From contig CAVBFD010000003.1 of the NCBI GenBank assembly GCA_963594655.1, positions 1 through 64,000 of the forward strand: DNA of 64,000 bases. Direction: 5' to 3'. The notes beneath the pieces are model-generated. The model saw only the letters and a list, made by a program, of their open reading frames with translations, made no database searches and was not told where the DNA came from. This document shows, piece by piece, positions 1 to 8,583 of the stretch. The position numbers and the translations under genes are program-made. Position 1 is the first letter of the stretch. Every line of letters begins with the position of its first letter. This DNA is from Colivivens sp963594655. GTDB lineage: Bacteria > Bacteroidota > Bacteroidia > Bacteroidales > Bacteroidaceae.

Positions 1-152
1 GGCTCTTCAAGGAAGCCTCAGCCCAGATATGCCGCTACGCCGACAGCGACATAGTACGCGAGTCCGTCAAGACAACCACGCTCCACAAACTCGTGGTCAT
101 CTACCGGGGAACGGAGATGGTGGAGTGCCGCGAGGCGGAAGAAGCATCTTAA
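1..152 (+). CDS. 3' end of an unrecognised protein (partial)
   Basis: The frame whose codons begin at position 3 stays open from the window edge to a TAA at 150-152 and gives about 49 residues ending in EAEEAS. The fragment is charged and soluble-looking, with no membrane segment or metal motif. The next gene starts 64 bases downstream on the same strand, so the two may be cotranscribed. The family cannot be named from this C-terminus. The upstream part lies outside the window. Confidence 0.5.
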   Translation, partial: LFKEASAQICRYADSDIVRESVKTTTLHKLVVIYRGTEMVECREAEEAS

Positions 153-216
153 CTGTAGCTGAATGGTTATGCCAAAATCAAACCACATCAACGACAAATC
201 AAACGAAACAGACATC

Positions 217-834
217 ATGAAGATTCTACTGATAAACGGAAGTCCCAAAAGTGAGGGCAACACATTCATCGCACTGAACGAAGTCAAGAAAACTCTCGAA
301 GCCGAAGGTATTGAGGCGGAGATTATACATGTAGGGCATAAGGACATCCATGGCTGTATCGCCTGTGGGAAATGTAGCGAACAAGGCAAGTGCGTGTTCG
401 ACGACCTTGTGAACGAGGTGAACAAGAAGTTCGAGACGGCAGACGGTATCGTTGTCGGTTCCCCGGTCTACTATGCGTCACCTGCCGGCACACTGATCTC
501 GTTCCTCGACCGCCTGTTCTATTCTGCACAGTTCGACAAAAGCATGAAAGTGGGCGCGGCAGTAGCCGTGGCACGCCGCGGTGGCACGACAGCCACCTTC
601 GACGTAATCAACAAGTACTTCACCATCTCGAACATGCCGGTCGCACCGTCACAATACTGGAACAGTGTCCACGGACGGACACCCGGTGAAGCGTCCAAAG
701 ACGCGGAAGGACTGCAGACCATGCGGCAGTTGGCGCGCAACATGGCGTTCCTCGTGAAGAGCATACAACTGGGTAAGGAGAAATACGGTTTGCCGGAACA
801 CGAGGAGAGGATAGCGACGCACTTCATCAGGTAA
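217..834 (+). CDS. Flavodoxin-like NAD(P)H-dependent FMN reductase / iron-sulfur flavoprotein-like protein
   Basis: A 205-residue cytoplasmic flavoprotein of the NADPH-dependent FMN reductase fold. Residues 3-16 (ILLINGSPKSEGNT) form the first beta strand and the FMN phosphate loop. GSPVYYASP in the middle is the second flavin-contact loop. A cysteine cluster at residues 47, 50, 53 and 59 (CxxCxxCx5C) is typical of members that resemble iron-sulfur flavoproteins, so a metal or Fe-S centre is possible. The ATG at 217 is preferred over the upstream ATG at 163, because the extra 18 residues are hydrophilic and precede the conserved first strand. The gene converges on the phosphatase gene. The physiological substrate is not predictable. 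Confidence 0.85.
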   Translation: MKILLINGSPKSEGNTFIALNEVKKTLEAEGIEAEIIHVGHKDIHGCIACGKCSEQGKCVFDDLVNEVNKKFETADGIVVGSPVYYASPAGTLISFLDRLFYSAQFDKSMKVGAAVAVARRGGTTATFDVINKYFTISNMPVAPSQYWNSVHGRTPGEASKDAEGLQTMRQLARNMAFLVKSIQLGKEKYGLPEHEERIATHFIR

Positions 835-845
835 AGGACCAAATT

Positions 846-902
846 ACCCAGGATGCCGCTTCGCATGCCCCACCGCTGTGTGTGTTATGGGCTTTCAGCC
901 CG
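846..902 (+). repeat. Partial copy of a dispersed intergenic repeat (copy A)
   Basis: This stretch resembles the left half of the repeat at 19107-19240. Both run from ACCCAGG, through CGCTTCGC and TGCCC, to TGGGCTTTCAGCCCG, with a divergent middle. GGGCTTTCAGCCC is itself a small hairpin. It lies in the spacer just after a stop codon, as the other copies also sit close to gene 3' ends. No coding potential is seen. Confidence 0.6.
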
Positions 903-930
903 ACCAACGCCAAAACAAAGAGAGCCAGAA

Positions 931-973
931 CAAAATATTACCCAAAGGTAAGTTACCTTTGGGTAATATTTTG
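931..973. terminator. Perfect 21-bp palindrome between convergent genes
   Basis: The arm 931-951 is exactly complementary to 953-973, with a single base between them. The outer part of the stem is AT-rich (AAAATATT) and the inner part is CCCAAAGG. It lies between the convergent flavodoxin-like and phosphatase genes. The outer A/T tracts would supply a U-rich 3' side in either direction, so it most likely works as a bidirectional terminator. Confidence 0.75.
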
Positions 974-1008
974 TAGTCATCAGTCATTCAAGCAGTTGAA
1001 CACCCTTT

Positions 1009-2322
1009 TCACTTACGTCGCCGTTGGGATTTCGGATACTTGGTGTCGAAGTCCGCCAGTTTCTTCTCGAAATACTGCTTGAAGTCAGTCCATTTATAAT
1101 ATGGGAAATTGTCGGTCGGCAGCGGCAGTGTCGCCTCGTCTTCATTGAGAAGGGCCTTCATCAGTATGTCTCCCTCCCCTTTCTTAGGACGGTAGAACAC
1201 CAGTTGCACGTTGCACGCCATAGGATAGATACGGTAGTTGACCCACTTCTGGTCGAGAGTCGAGAGGTCGTCCACCTGTCTTCCACAACTGTCAAGCTCA
1301 AGCAGACAGGCCAGTGGCATCACACACACCTCGTGTCCGAACCGAAGAGTCGCTCCGTTCCAGTCTTTCTTGTCCACTATAGTGTCGGCTGTAGCCAGTA
1401 TGTTCTTCAACAGGTTCTCCTGACTGAACGGCATCACGCCACCGGTCTGAGGAGCCGCGCCATAACCCAAGTACCAGTCGATGTTCTTGATTTTCCACAG
1501 GTCGTATATCTCCTCCTTGGTGAACAGGTCCATGAAGTCGATGTCGGTATCGTGGCTCTGCATGTTGGTTGCCATCTCAAAGGTGTGGCGCATGAAACTG
1601 CCGGCATTGATACTGTCAGCCACATACCTGGAGTCATTGAACAACACTGAGCAGAACCGTTCAGGATGGGTGTACTCCTGCTTTGCCTTTGACACGGCCT
1701 CCTGCCTGATGCGGTTACCGCCCTGTCGCGCCACCTCACCGCTCCATCCCTGGTTGAGGTAGTACTGGAAACTCTCACTCACGTCGTTGTGCATCCTGGT
1801 GTTGGGGTTATACGCCATAATCTCCTCACACTCGGCGGTCATGCTGAGGATGCAGCGGATGACCACCGTACTGCGGGCGTCCACCTCCGGGGTTCCCTTG
1901 AACACACTCGGGAAACGCTCCGTCATGCGTTTTCCTATACGGTGGTGCTGCCGCTCGCCCACTGTCGTCAGGTCGCCCAAGCGTCCTAAAGTGGTCGGAT
2001 AAAACTCCTTCATGTCCTTCAGCACCTGTTTTCCTTTGGGGGTCAACTTGCCGTAGCCGTCTGCCTTCTCCAACACATTGATAAGGTTCGAATAGTCCCA
2101 ATCGCCCAAGAGCCAGCGGGAACCGTGCCTCCCGTAGTGACTTATATAAAACGGTTCGTACCCCTTAGGGGCTTTAGTGAGCGGCTTCACAGGGTCGAGA
2201 TAAGCCAGATAATTACCGCCGGACAGCAATGGATTGGCGTATATCTCCTCACGTGCGGTCTGCGCCCGCAGCACAGAGGCTGAAGCCAGAACCAGAGCGA
2301 TTGTCAAAAAGAATTTCCTCAT
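1009..2322 (-). CDS. Secreted histidine acid phosphatase (MINPP/phytase-like)
   Basis: A 437-residue exported phosphatase. Residues 1-20 form a signal peptide ending before QTA. The catalytic RHGxR motif is R65-H66-G67-S68-R69, in which the histidine becomes phosphorylated. The distal motif is H330-E331 in RFGHE, which supplies the proton donor. An HE-type motif rather than HD is what inositol-polyphosphate phosphatases (MINPP) show, so phytate or another phosphomonoester is the likely substrate. The length matches bacterial MINPP homologues. The C-terminus is very basic (QRRRK). It is a monocistronic gene with its own promoter and converges on the flavodoxin-like gene. Function is inferred from family motifs. 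Confidence 0.85.
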   Translation of the reverse strand: MRKFFLTIALVLASASVLRAQTAREEIYANPLLSGGNYLAYLDPVKPLTKAPKGYEPFYISHYGRHGSRWLLGDWDYSNLINVLEKADGYGKLTPKGKQVLKDMKEFYPTTLGRLGDLTTVGERQHHRIGKRMTERFPSVFKGTPEVDARSTVVIRCILSMTAECEEIMAYNPNTRMHNDVSESFQYYLNQGWSGEVARQGGNRIRQEAVSKAKQEYTHPERFCSVLFNDSRYVADSINAGSFMRHTFEMATNMQSHDTDIDFMDLFTKEEIYDLWKIKNIDWYLGYGAAPQTGGVMPFSQENLLKNILATADTIVDKKDWNGATLRFGHEVCVMPLACLLELDSCGRQVDDLSTLDQKWVNYRIYPMACNVQLVFYRPKKGEGDILMKALLNEDEATLPLPTDNFPYYKWTDFKQYFEKKLADFDTKYPKSQRRRK

Positions 2323-2363
2323 GTTTAGTCTGTATGGTCTTTGATTGATTAATAATGAACATA

Positions 2364-2395
2364 CAAATTAACGGATTATTTTCCAAACAATCAAA
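2364..2395 (-). promoter_or_regulatory. Candidate promoter for the histidine phosphatase
   Basis: On the minus strand TTTG (2392-2395) is followed 20 nt later by TTAATTTG (2364-2371), one mismatch from TAnnTTTG. It lies about 45 nt upstream of the start codon at 2322. Confidence 0.4.
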
Positions 2396-2411
2396 TTTCA
2401 GGACAGCAAAA

Positions 2412-2438
2412 AGGCAGTCAACGGATAATTGACTGCCT
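2412..2438 (-). terminator. Rho-independent terminator of the RND efflux operon
   Basis: AGGCAGTCAA (2412-2421) pairs perfectly with TTGACTGCCT (2429-2438) around a 7-nt loop. Read on the minus strand, the stem is followed directly by a run of Ts (complement of AAAAA at 2408-2412). It sits 45 nt after the stop codon of the last gene of the efflux operon. Confidence 0.85.
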
Positions 2439-2482
2439 CTGAAGCATGATGACGGACTGTTATGACAAGTCCGGTCAACGAA

Positions 2483-2776
2483 TCATATAGTTTTCTCCAC
2501 CGCCCAGGTGAACGCCCTCAGACCGAGCAGGGGACTGTTCCCGTCGAGGTTGTGCAGCCTCCCCAACAAAGTGTCGGCCTGCCTGTCATCCACGATGGTG
2601 AGTATCGAACTGTTGTTTGAAGGCCAGGCATGGGACCCGAGGTGAGGCTGTCCTCCGTGTGACCCGCGTCCGCCAGTAAGCGGAAACAGTGTATAACCGA
2701 TGACGTTGGTGGCCTCAAGCACAGCGATGACATCATCATGATGTGCCTGGTCGTATGATATAAATACCGCTTTCAT
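2483..2776 (-). CDS. PG0541-family transporter-associated protein (PII-like)
   Basis: A 97-residue soluble protein starting MKAVFISYDQAHHDDV, with a glycine- and histidine-rich centre (GGRGSHGG) and a DDRQAD segment. This matches the small PG0541-type proteins found next to RND pumps in Bacteroidetes, which have a ferredoxin-like, PII-like organisation. It is the last gene of the efflux operon, 25 nt after the pump gene. By analogy with PII and CutA-like proteins it may sense a ligand and modulate the transporter. That role is inference. Confidence 0.75.
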   Translation of the reverse strand: MKAVFISYDQAHHDDVIAVLEATNVIGYTLFPLTGGRGSHGGQPHLGSHAWPSNNSSILTIVDDRQADTLLGRLHNLDGNSPLLGLRAFTWAVEKTI

Positions 2777-2801
2777 ATTATGTCTTTCTATAAACAGTGT
2801 G

Positions 2802-5800
2802 TTAATCCATATCCTTTATCACATCCTTACTCATTTTATCTTTCTTTCCGGTGAAGAACTGCTCCTCTGAAGCGTGTTCCTTCCAGTAAGCGTCAAGCTC
2901 ACGCTGCTCCCTCATCTGTCTGCGCTGACGCTTGATGCCCACAGACCCGAAGATACAGAACATCGCCGGTATATAGATAAGTGTGAGGACGGTGGCTACA
3001 GTAAGACCGCCGATGACACTGATACCGAGCGGTCGCCACATCTCGGCTCCCACACCGTGGCTCACTGCCATAGGCACCATACCGAGAATGGTGGTGAGGG
3101 TCGTCATCAACACCGGTCGCAGACGGCTACGAGCCGCCACCACAGCCGACCGTATCAGTCCGAACCCGCGCTCACGCATCAACTGTGTGTAGTCGATAAG
3201 CACGATACCTGTCTTCACCACGATACCGATCAACATGATACCGCCGAGCATTGACATCACGTTCAGACTCGTTCCTGTCAAGACGAGGGCGAAGATGATG
3301 CCCGAGAAGGCGAACACCACGGAAATCATGATGATGAACGGATAGGTAAGTGACTCGAACTGCGCCGCCATGACGATGAACACCAGGATGATGATGAGGA
3401 TACCGAGTGTACCCAAGTCACGGTTACTGTCCTGCTGGTCCTCATAAGAACCCGCCACCTGGATTGTCACGTCGTTTGGCAGTTCCATCTTGTCGATTAT
3501 GCTGTTACCCAGAGCCACACCGTCGGACAGAGCCTCTCCGTCCACCAGTACGGCGTTGACTGTGACGATACGCTGACGGTCCTTACGCTCGATGGTTGGA
3601 GGTATGGACGACTCCTCCACCGTGGCGATGTCCCTGATGCGTATGTTCTTGCCGGCTCCGTTTGGTATGAGCATATTCTCCACATCCTCAACCGACTGAC
3701 GGTTCTGCACCTCATAGCGCACCTTGATGTCGTATTCCTCACCGTCCTCTCGGTAGTATGAGAGGAGTGAACCGTTGATAAGGTTACGCACGCTCGTGGC
3801 CGCCGTTGAAAGACCGAGTCCCTCGCTTGCCAGTTTCTCACGGTCGAAATTGATTACCAGTTCTGGCTGGTAGTCAGAACGTGAGATAAGACTCTGTGAT
3901 ATGATAGGACTCGCCTTCAGTTTGTTGTTCAGTTCAGTAGCCACCTCGTAAGTCTTCTCCAGGTCATAGCCGTAGATTTCAAAGGACGCCATCTGCTGTC
4001 CACCCATGGACGAGTTGGATCCACCCATCATGACATTGTACTTGGCGAGTTCCGGGATAGCCTTACAGTCCGCGCGCATCTCGTCACAAATCAGTGCCAG
4101 ACCCTTCTCACGCTCGTTCGACGGAACGAAGTTGATGTTGAAGGAGATGATATGGGAACCGTTGTCGGAAAGTGAGGCGAACGTATTGTCGTCACCAGCC
4201 TGACCGACCGTGAAGTTACATGCCATCATTTTGTCTCCATAACGTTCCATCCACTTGGCGGACAGGTCACTCGCCAGTTTCTCCGCCTGTTCCACACGTG
4301 TACCGATAGGCAGTTGCAGGGTGATACCCACACGGCCGGAGTCATTGGCAGGGAAGAACTCACTCTTTATTCCGCACACCTGCATGACCACCACACTCAG
4401 CACGAAGAACACGATACATCCGGAGATGACAGTCCAGCGGTGGCGCACAGACCAGTTGATCCGTCGCTCATACCAGTGGTCGAGTCCGTCCAGCGCGCGC
4501 TGCACAGGCCCGTAGAGTACCTTGAAGGTCTTGCTCTGCTTCTTCTGCAGACGAAGCAACTGGGAACAGAGCATAGGGGTGAGCGAGAGGGCTGAGACCG
4601 TGGATATGATCATGATGATACACATCATCCATCCCAACTGCTCGAAGAGGACACCCGACATACCGGTCACCATGGTCAACGGGAAGAACACCGCTATCAT
4701 CGTCAGTGTGGAGGCGATGACGGAGATGGTCACCTCATTCGTGGCGTGTATGGCGGCCTGTTTCGGACTGGATCCGCGCTCTATATGTGTGGTCACGTTC
4801 TCCAACACCACGATGGCGTCATCGACCACGTTACCGATGGCTATTGACAGACAGGACAGGGACACGATGTTGAGCGAACCGTCCGTTCCGTACAGATAGA
4901 TGAACGAGGCAATCAATGAAATCGGGATGGTGATGGCGATGATGACGGTGGCGCGCCAGCGTCCGAGGAACACGAACACCACGAGGACGACGAACACCAT
5001 GGCGTAGATAATAGTCTCCGCCAGTGAGTTGACGGTATTGGTGATGTTGTCAGACGTGTTGACGATGACACCCAACTTGACATCCGAAGGCAAGTTCTTC
5101 TGGAGGGTCGGCAACATGTCCAGCACCTTGTTGGAGATGCCCACGGAATTGGATCCTGACTGCTTCTGCACGATAATCATCGCACCCTGCACACCGTTGG
5201 TATAGGTACGTTGGGCGCGTTCCTCCACGTCGTCCACTATACGCGCCACATCCTTCAGGTACACGATGGCTCCGTTGTGGGTGCCGACCACCACATTCTG
5301 CATCTGCTGCGGGTCGGTGAACTCACCCTCCACACGGACAGTGTAGGTCTGTGTGCCTATATCCATCGTACCGCCGGTGATGTTCTTGTTCTCGGCGGCG
5401 ATAGCCTGACTGACCTGCGCGGCGCTCAGTTCATACGCCTCCATCTTGTTGGCGTCCATGTAGATGTTTATTTCACGCTGCGGCGCGCCGGAGATGGACA
5501 CCGTACCTACACCGTCGACACGGGCCAGAGGGTTAGCCACATTGTCGTCGAGAATCTTGTACAGTGCCTTCTGGCTTTCATGCGCCTGTGCCGACAGGAT
5601 GATAATCGGAATCATGTCGGTGGAGAACTTGAAGAGAATAGGGTCGTTCGCGTCAGTAGGAAGCGAGTTCGACACCATGTCCAGTTTGTCGCGCACGTCA
5701 TTGGTCAGGTCGTCGATGTCGTAGCCGTACTCGAATTCGAGGGTAAGCACCGACACGTTCTCCCTGGAGTTGGACGTGATATGCTTGAGGTGTTCCACCG

Positions 5801-6017
5801 AGTTCAGTGTGTTCTCAAGCGGACGCGTCACGTTGTTCTCAATATCACTTGCCGAAGCTCCGTTGTAGTAGGTCAGGACCATGATGGTGTTTGTATCGAT
5901 GTCCGGATACAAATCGATAGGCAACTTCAACAGAGAGAAGAGACCCAGGATGATGACCGCAACGAAGCAGAGGCTCGTCATTATCGGGCGTTTCACCGCC
6001 CCTTCATATATACTCAT
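2802..6017 (-). CDS. RND efflux transporter inner-membrane permease (AcrB/HAE1-like)
   Basis: A 1071-residue proton-driven pump of the resistance-nodulation-division superfamily, the inner-membrane engine of a tripartite exporter. The N-terminus MSIYEGAVKRPIMT leads into TM1. Two repeats of six TMs each carry a large periplasmic loop. The proton-relay aspartates are visible in TM4 (IAIGNVVDDAIVVLENV), and a lysine lies in the TM10 region (LIGIVVKTGIVLIDY). The spread of these residues fits the HAE1 drug-type branch more than the metal branch, although substrates cannot be read from sequence. The gene lies between the adaptor (17 nt upstream) and PG0541, and length is normal for the family. 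Confidence 0.95.
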   Translation of the reverse strand: MSIYEGAVKRPIMTSLCFVAVIILGLFSLLKLPIDLYPDIDTNTIMVLTYYNGASASDIENNVTRPLENTLNSVEHLKHITSNSRENVSVLTLEFEYGYDIDDLTNDVRDKLDMVSNSLPTDANDPILFKFSTDMIPIIILSAQAHESQKALYKILDDNVANPLARVDGVGTVSISGAPQREINIYMDANKMEAYELSAAQVSQAIAAENKNITGGTMDIGTQTYTVRVEGEFTDPQQMQNVVVGTHNGAIVYLKDVARIVDDVEERAQRTYTNGVQGAMIIVQKQSGSNSVGISNKVLDMLPTLQKNLPSDVKLGVIVNTSDNITNTVNSLAETIIYAMVFVVLVVFVFLGRWRATVIIAITIPISLIASFIYLYGTDGSLNIVSLSCLSIAIGNVVDDAIVVLENVTTHIERGSSPKQAAIHATNEVTISVIASTLTMIAVFFPLTMVTGMSGVLFEQLGWMMCIIMIISTVSALSLTPMLCSQLLRLQKKQSKTFKVLYGPVQRALDGLDHWYERRINWSVRHRWTVISGCIVFFVLSVVVMQVCGIKSEFFPANDSGRVGITLQLPIGTRVEQAEKLASDLSAKWMERYGDKMMACNFTVGQAGDDNTFASLSDNGSHIISFNINFVPSNEREKGLALICDEMRADCKAIPELAKYNVMMGGSNSSMGGQQMASFEIYGYDLEKTYEVATELNNKLKASPIISQSLISRSDYQPELVINFDREKLASEGLGLSTAATSVRNLINGSLLSYYREDGEEYDIKVRYEVQNRQSVEDVENMLIPNGAGKNIRIRDIATVEESSIPPTIERKDRQRIVTVNAVLVDGEALSDGVALGNSIIDKMELPNDVTIQVAGSYEDQQDSNRDLGTLGILIIILVFIVMAAQFESLTYPFIIMISVVFAFSGIIFALVLTGTSLNVMSMLGGIMLIGIVVKTGIVLIDYTQLMRERGFGLIRSAVVAARSRLRPVLMTTLTTILGMVPMAVSHGVGAEMWRPLGISVIGGLTVATVLTLIYIPAMFCIFGSVGIKRQRRQMREQRELDAYWKEHASEEQFFTGKKDKMSKDVIKDMD

Positions 6018-6034
6018 AATATTATACTGTTCCC

Positions 6035-7048
6035 TTACTTAACAACCTTTACTTCTACACCGTTCGCAAGACGTGACATTCCGGCGGTGACCACCTTTGC
6101 CCCGGGATCCACACCGCTTATGATCTCGTACTTGTCACCGATATGCTTGCCGAGTTCCACCTTGTCGTAGCTCACCTTACCGTCCTTGTAGGTGTACACG
6201 TAGCGGTCGCCCGCACCCACCTGCTTCACGATGGCCACGTCAGGCACCACAACATGGTCGGCGTTCTCCACTGTCAGTGTGGCACGCGCGAACATTCCGG
6301 GGCGCACCTTCTGGTCCTTGTTGGTCACCTTTATCTCTACAGGGAACGTGTGGGTGGTCTCGTCGATGGTCGGATAGACGATAGACACAGTACCGGTGAA
6401 GCTGTCGTCGGGATAGGCGTCGAGCGTGATGTCCATCTCCTGTCCCACCTTCACGTATCTGTAAAGTATCTCCGACATGTTGATGATCATCTTCACAGGA
6501 TTGAGCTGCTCTATGGTCAGAATCGGAGTGGCACTGTACATGTCACCGTTGTCGTAGTTGCGCGCGGTCACCACACCGTTCACAGGCGACAGCAGTTGGG
6601 TGTTCTGCACGAGCTGGCTGTACTGGGTGTTGAGGATGTCCAACTGAGTCTTGGCGTTGTCGTACTCCGCCTTTGACGCTCCTCCCACTGAATAGAGCTG
6701 GCTGATACGGTTGAACTCCACCTGCTGGTTCTCCGCCTGCAGTTTCAACTGTCGCAGGTTGGACGCGTCGAGCTGCACGAGCAACTGTCCCTTATGCACC
6801 TGGTCGCCCACCTCCACATAAATATTCTCGATACGGTAAGGAGTGTTCGGTGCGATGTTGTTCTTCACGTCGCTCTCCACAGTCGCCGTGTAAGTCTCAG
6901 TCTGCGGTATGTTCTGCACTTCCACATCAGCAATCTTAACCTCCGGCTTCTCGGCGGCAGCGTCCGCGCCCTTATTGTCACTGCCTCCACAAGCGGTGAA
7001 AGTCACGGCAGCAGCCAAAGCCATTACGAATAAAACATGTTTCTTCAT
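6035..7048 (-). CDS. RND efflux periplasmic adaptor lipoprotein (MFP)
   Basis: A 337-residue membrane-fusion protein. The signal sequence ends in a lipobox with Cys20 (VTFTAC), so it is anchored as a lipoprotein. It then shows the usual order: barrel-sandwich/lipoyl half (VGDQVHKGQLLVQLD), an alpha-helical hairpin (residues about 95-135), the second lipoyl half (LLSPVNGVVTARN), a beta-barrel region and a C-terminal membrane-proximal domain. It bridges the pump and the TolC-like channel encoded on either side (18-nt spacing to tolC). Confidence 0.93.
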   Translation of the reverse strand: MKKHVLFVMALAAAVTFTACGGSDNKGADAAAEKPEVKIADVEVQNIPQTETYTATVESDVKNNIAPNTPYRIENIYVEVGDQVHKGQLLVQLDASNLRQLKLQAENQQVEFNRISQLYSVGGASKAEYDNAKTQLDILNTQYSQLVQNTQLLSPVNGVVTARNYDNGDMYSATPILTIEQLNPVKMIINMSEILYRYVKVGQEMDITLDAYPDDSFTGTVSIVYPTIDETTHTFPVEIKVTNKDQKVRPGMFARATLTVENADHVVVPDVAIVKQVGAGDRYVYTYKDGKVSYDKVELGKHIGDKYEIISGVDPGAKVVTAGMSRLANGVEVKVVK

Positions 7049-7066
7049 ATATCTGTCTTTCTTTTG

Positions 7067-8392
7067 TTATTTCAAGTAAGTTTCACGTCCCAGTGTATAG
7101 TCCAGTTCCGACTTGTTCACCAGATAATCATATATGGACTGGTTGTAGGTGAGCTGTGACTGGGTAAGCGCCACCTCGCTCTGGTTCAGTTCCAGTATGG
7201 TTCCCTTGCCCACGTCATATCTCTTGGCGGCGATGGCCACGGCCTTGTCAGCCTGTCTCACCGCCTCCTTGTTGCTCTCCACCTGCACTATGCTCGAAGC
7301 CATGTTGTGCATGTAGCTCTGCGCCGACATGGCCAGTTGACGGCGTGTGTTCAGGCGGTTGTCCTCCAGTTCGGAAATCTGCAGTTTGGTTGTCTTCAAC
7401 TTAGTCCAGTTGGATGCGGTGAATATAGGGATACTGATTCCAATGGTGAACGAAGCCGAAGGCGACCAGTCGTAGTCCCACAGGCTCCAGTTCTTGTTGT
7501 AGAGCGACTGGTACTGCCCTGTCAGCGAGAAGGAGACGGTAGGCATGAAACTGGTGCGCTGAATCTTGAGGGCGCGGTCCAGCATCTCGCGGTTGATGTC
7601 AAACTGCCGCATCGCCGAGTTGTTCTGCAACGCCGCTTCAGTGTCGTCCACCTCAGCAAGCACCAGCTCGTTCTCATAGTTCTCCAGCTTGTCGTTGATG
7701 ACCACCTTGATGTTCGGGTCGATACCCATGAGAACCTTCAGTTGGAGTTCAGCCAGGGTAAGGGCGGTCTGTGTGCTTACCATGCTTGAGTTCATCGAAC
7801 GCATCTGCACCTCCGCGCTTATCTTGTCGTACTCACTCACCGAACCCACCTTGTATTTCTCGTTCACCACGTCAAAGTTCTCCTTGCTCGTCTTGTAGCT
7901 CTCCTGCATCACCTTGTAGGAATCCTGTGACAGGAGCATCTGATAGAACGCCTTCGTCACCTGGTTTACCAAGTCGAGACGTGAGTTCCTCGCCTGTTCC
8001 CTTGCCAGTTCGATGTCAGTCTTGGTCAGTTTCATGTTCTGGTAGACTGTCGGGGCGAACAGCGGCAGACTGAGAGTTCCCGCCAGCACACCGGTATTGG
8101 TGTTGTCCTCACCCATCTTGAACTTGTTTCCTCCCAGATTCATCTCGGCAGCCAGCAGGGTATGCTGTACACTGGCGTTGGCAGTGACAGACGGGAGCAG
8201 GGCCTGCCATGCCTCCGTGTCGGCTATCTTCTTAACCTGTATTTCCTTGTCCGCCACCTTGATTGTAGGGTTCTCGTCAAGTGCGATGTCGATAGCCTGC
8301 TGAAGAGTGAGGTCGAGTTGCTGGGCGTTCAAAGTCCCAGCGCCCAGCAACAGCCCCACGCCTAATAGCAATCCTTTACCTTTCATTTTCAT
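7067..8392 (-). CDS. TolC-family outer-membrane efflux channel
   Basis: A 441-residue outer-membrane factor. The signal peptide (KGLLLGVGLLLGAGTLNA) precedes QQLDLTLQQAIDIALDENP, the typical start of the first helical repeat. Two long coiled-coil hairpin repeats with QAR, EKYKVG and KRYDVG motifs follow, as expected for TolC. It is the first gene of the operon tolC-adaptor-pump-PG0541. The start at 8392 (MKMKGKG) is chosen because the longer frame to 8440 would begin upstream of the -7 box and cannot be on the mRNA. MKGKG at 8386 is an alternative. Confidence 0.93.
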   Translation of the reverse strand: MKMKGKGLLLGVGLLLGAGTLNAQQLDLTLQQAIDIALDENPTIKVADKEIQVKKIADTEAWQALLPSVTANASVQHTLLAAEMNLGGNKFKMGEDNTNTGVLAGTLSLPLFAPTVYQNMKLTKTDIELAREQARNSRLDLVNQVTKAFYQMLLSQDSYKVMQESYKTSKENFDVVNEKYKVGSVSEYDKISAEVQMRSMNSSMVSTQTALTLAELQLKVLMGIDPNIKVVINDKLENYENELVLAEVDDTEAALQNNSAMRQFDINREMLDRALKIQRTSFMPTVSFSLTGQYQSLYNKNWSLWDYDWSPSASFTIGISIPIFTASNWTKLKTTKLQISELEDNRLNTRRQLAMSAQSYMHNMASSIVQVESNKEAVRQADKAVAIAAKRYDVGKGTILELNQSEVALTQSQLTYNQSIYDYLVNKSELDYTLGRETYLK

Positions 8393-8428
8393 TCTATTTC
8401 TGATTATTACAATACATCTTTCGGGGTG

Positions 8429-8436
8429 CAAAGGTA
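8429..8436 (-). promoter_or_regulatory. -7 box of the RND efflux operon promoter
   Basis: TACCTTTG on the minus strand, 37 nt upstream of the chosen tolC start. A TTTA about 18 nt further upstream may act as the -33 element. The position excludes a tolC start at 8440. Confidence 0.65.
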
Positions 8437-8583
8437 GCATATTTTCATGTCATATAAAGGTATGTGTCAAGGCAAAAGCCAAAGGCATTCGACCTTTTAA
8501 CGTTAATTACCCAAACGATTCAACCTTATGAGTTAAAAAACGAACCGAACGACAAATCCTGTTTCGTTTTCCGCAAGCGAGAC

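Noticed and set aside
8393..8440. Longer N-terminus for the TolC-family protein
   Set aside because: Its start codon would be upstream of the -7 box at 8429-8436.
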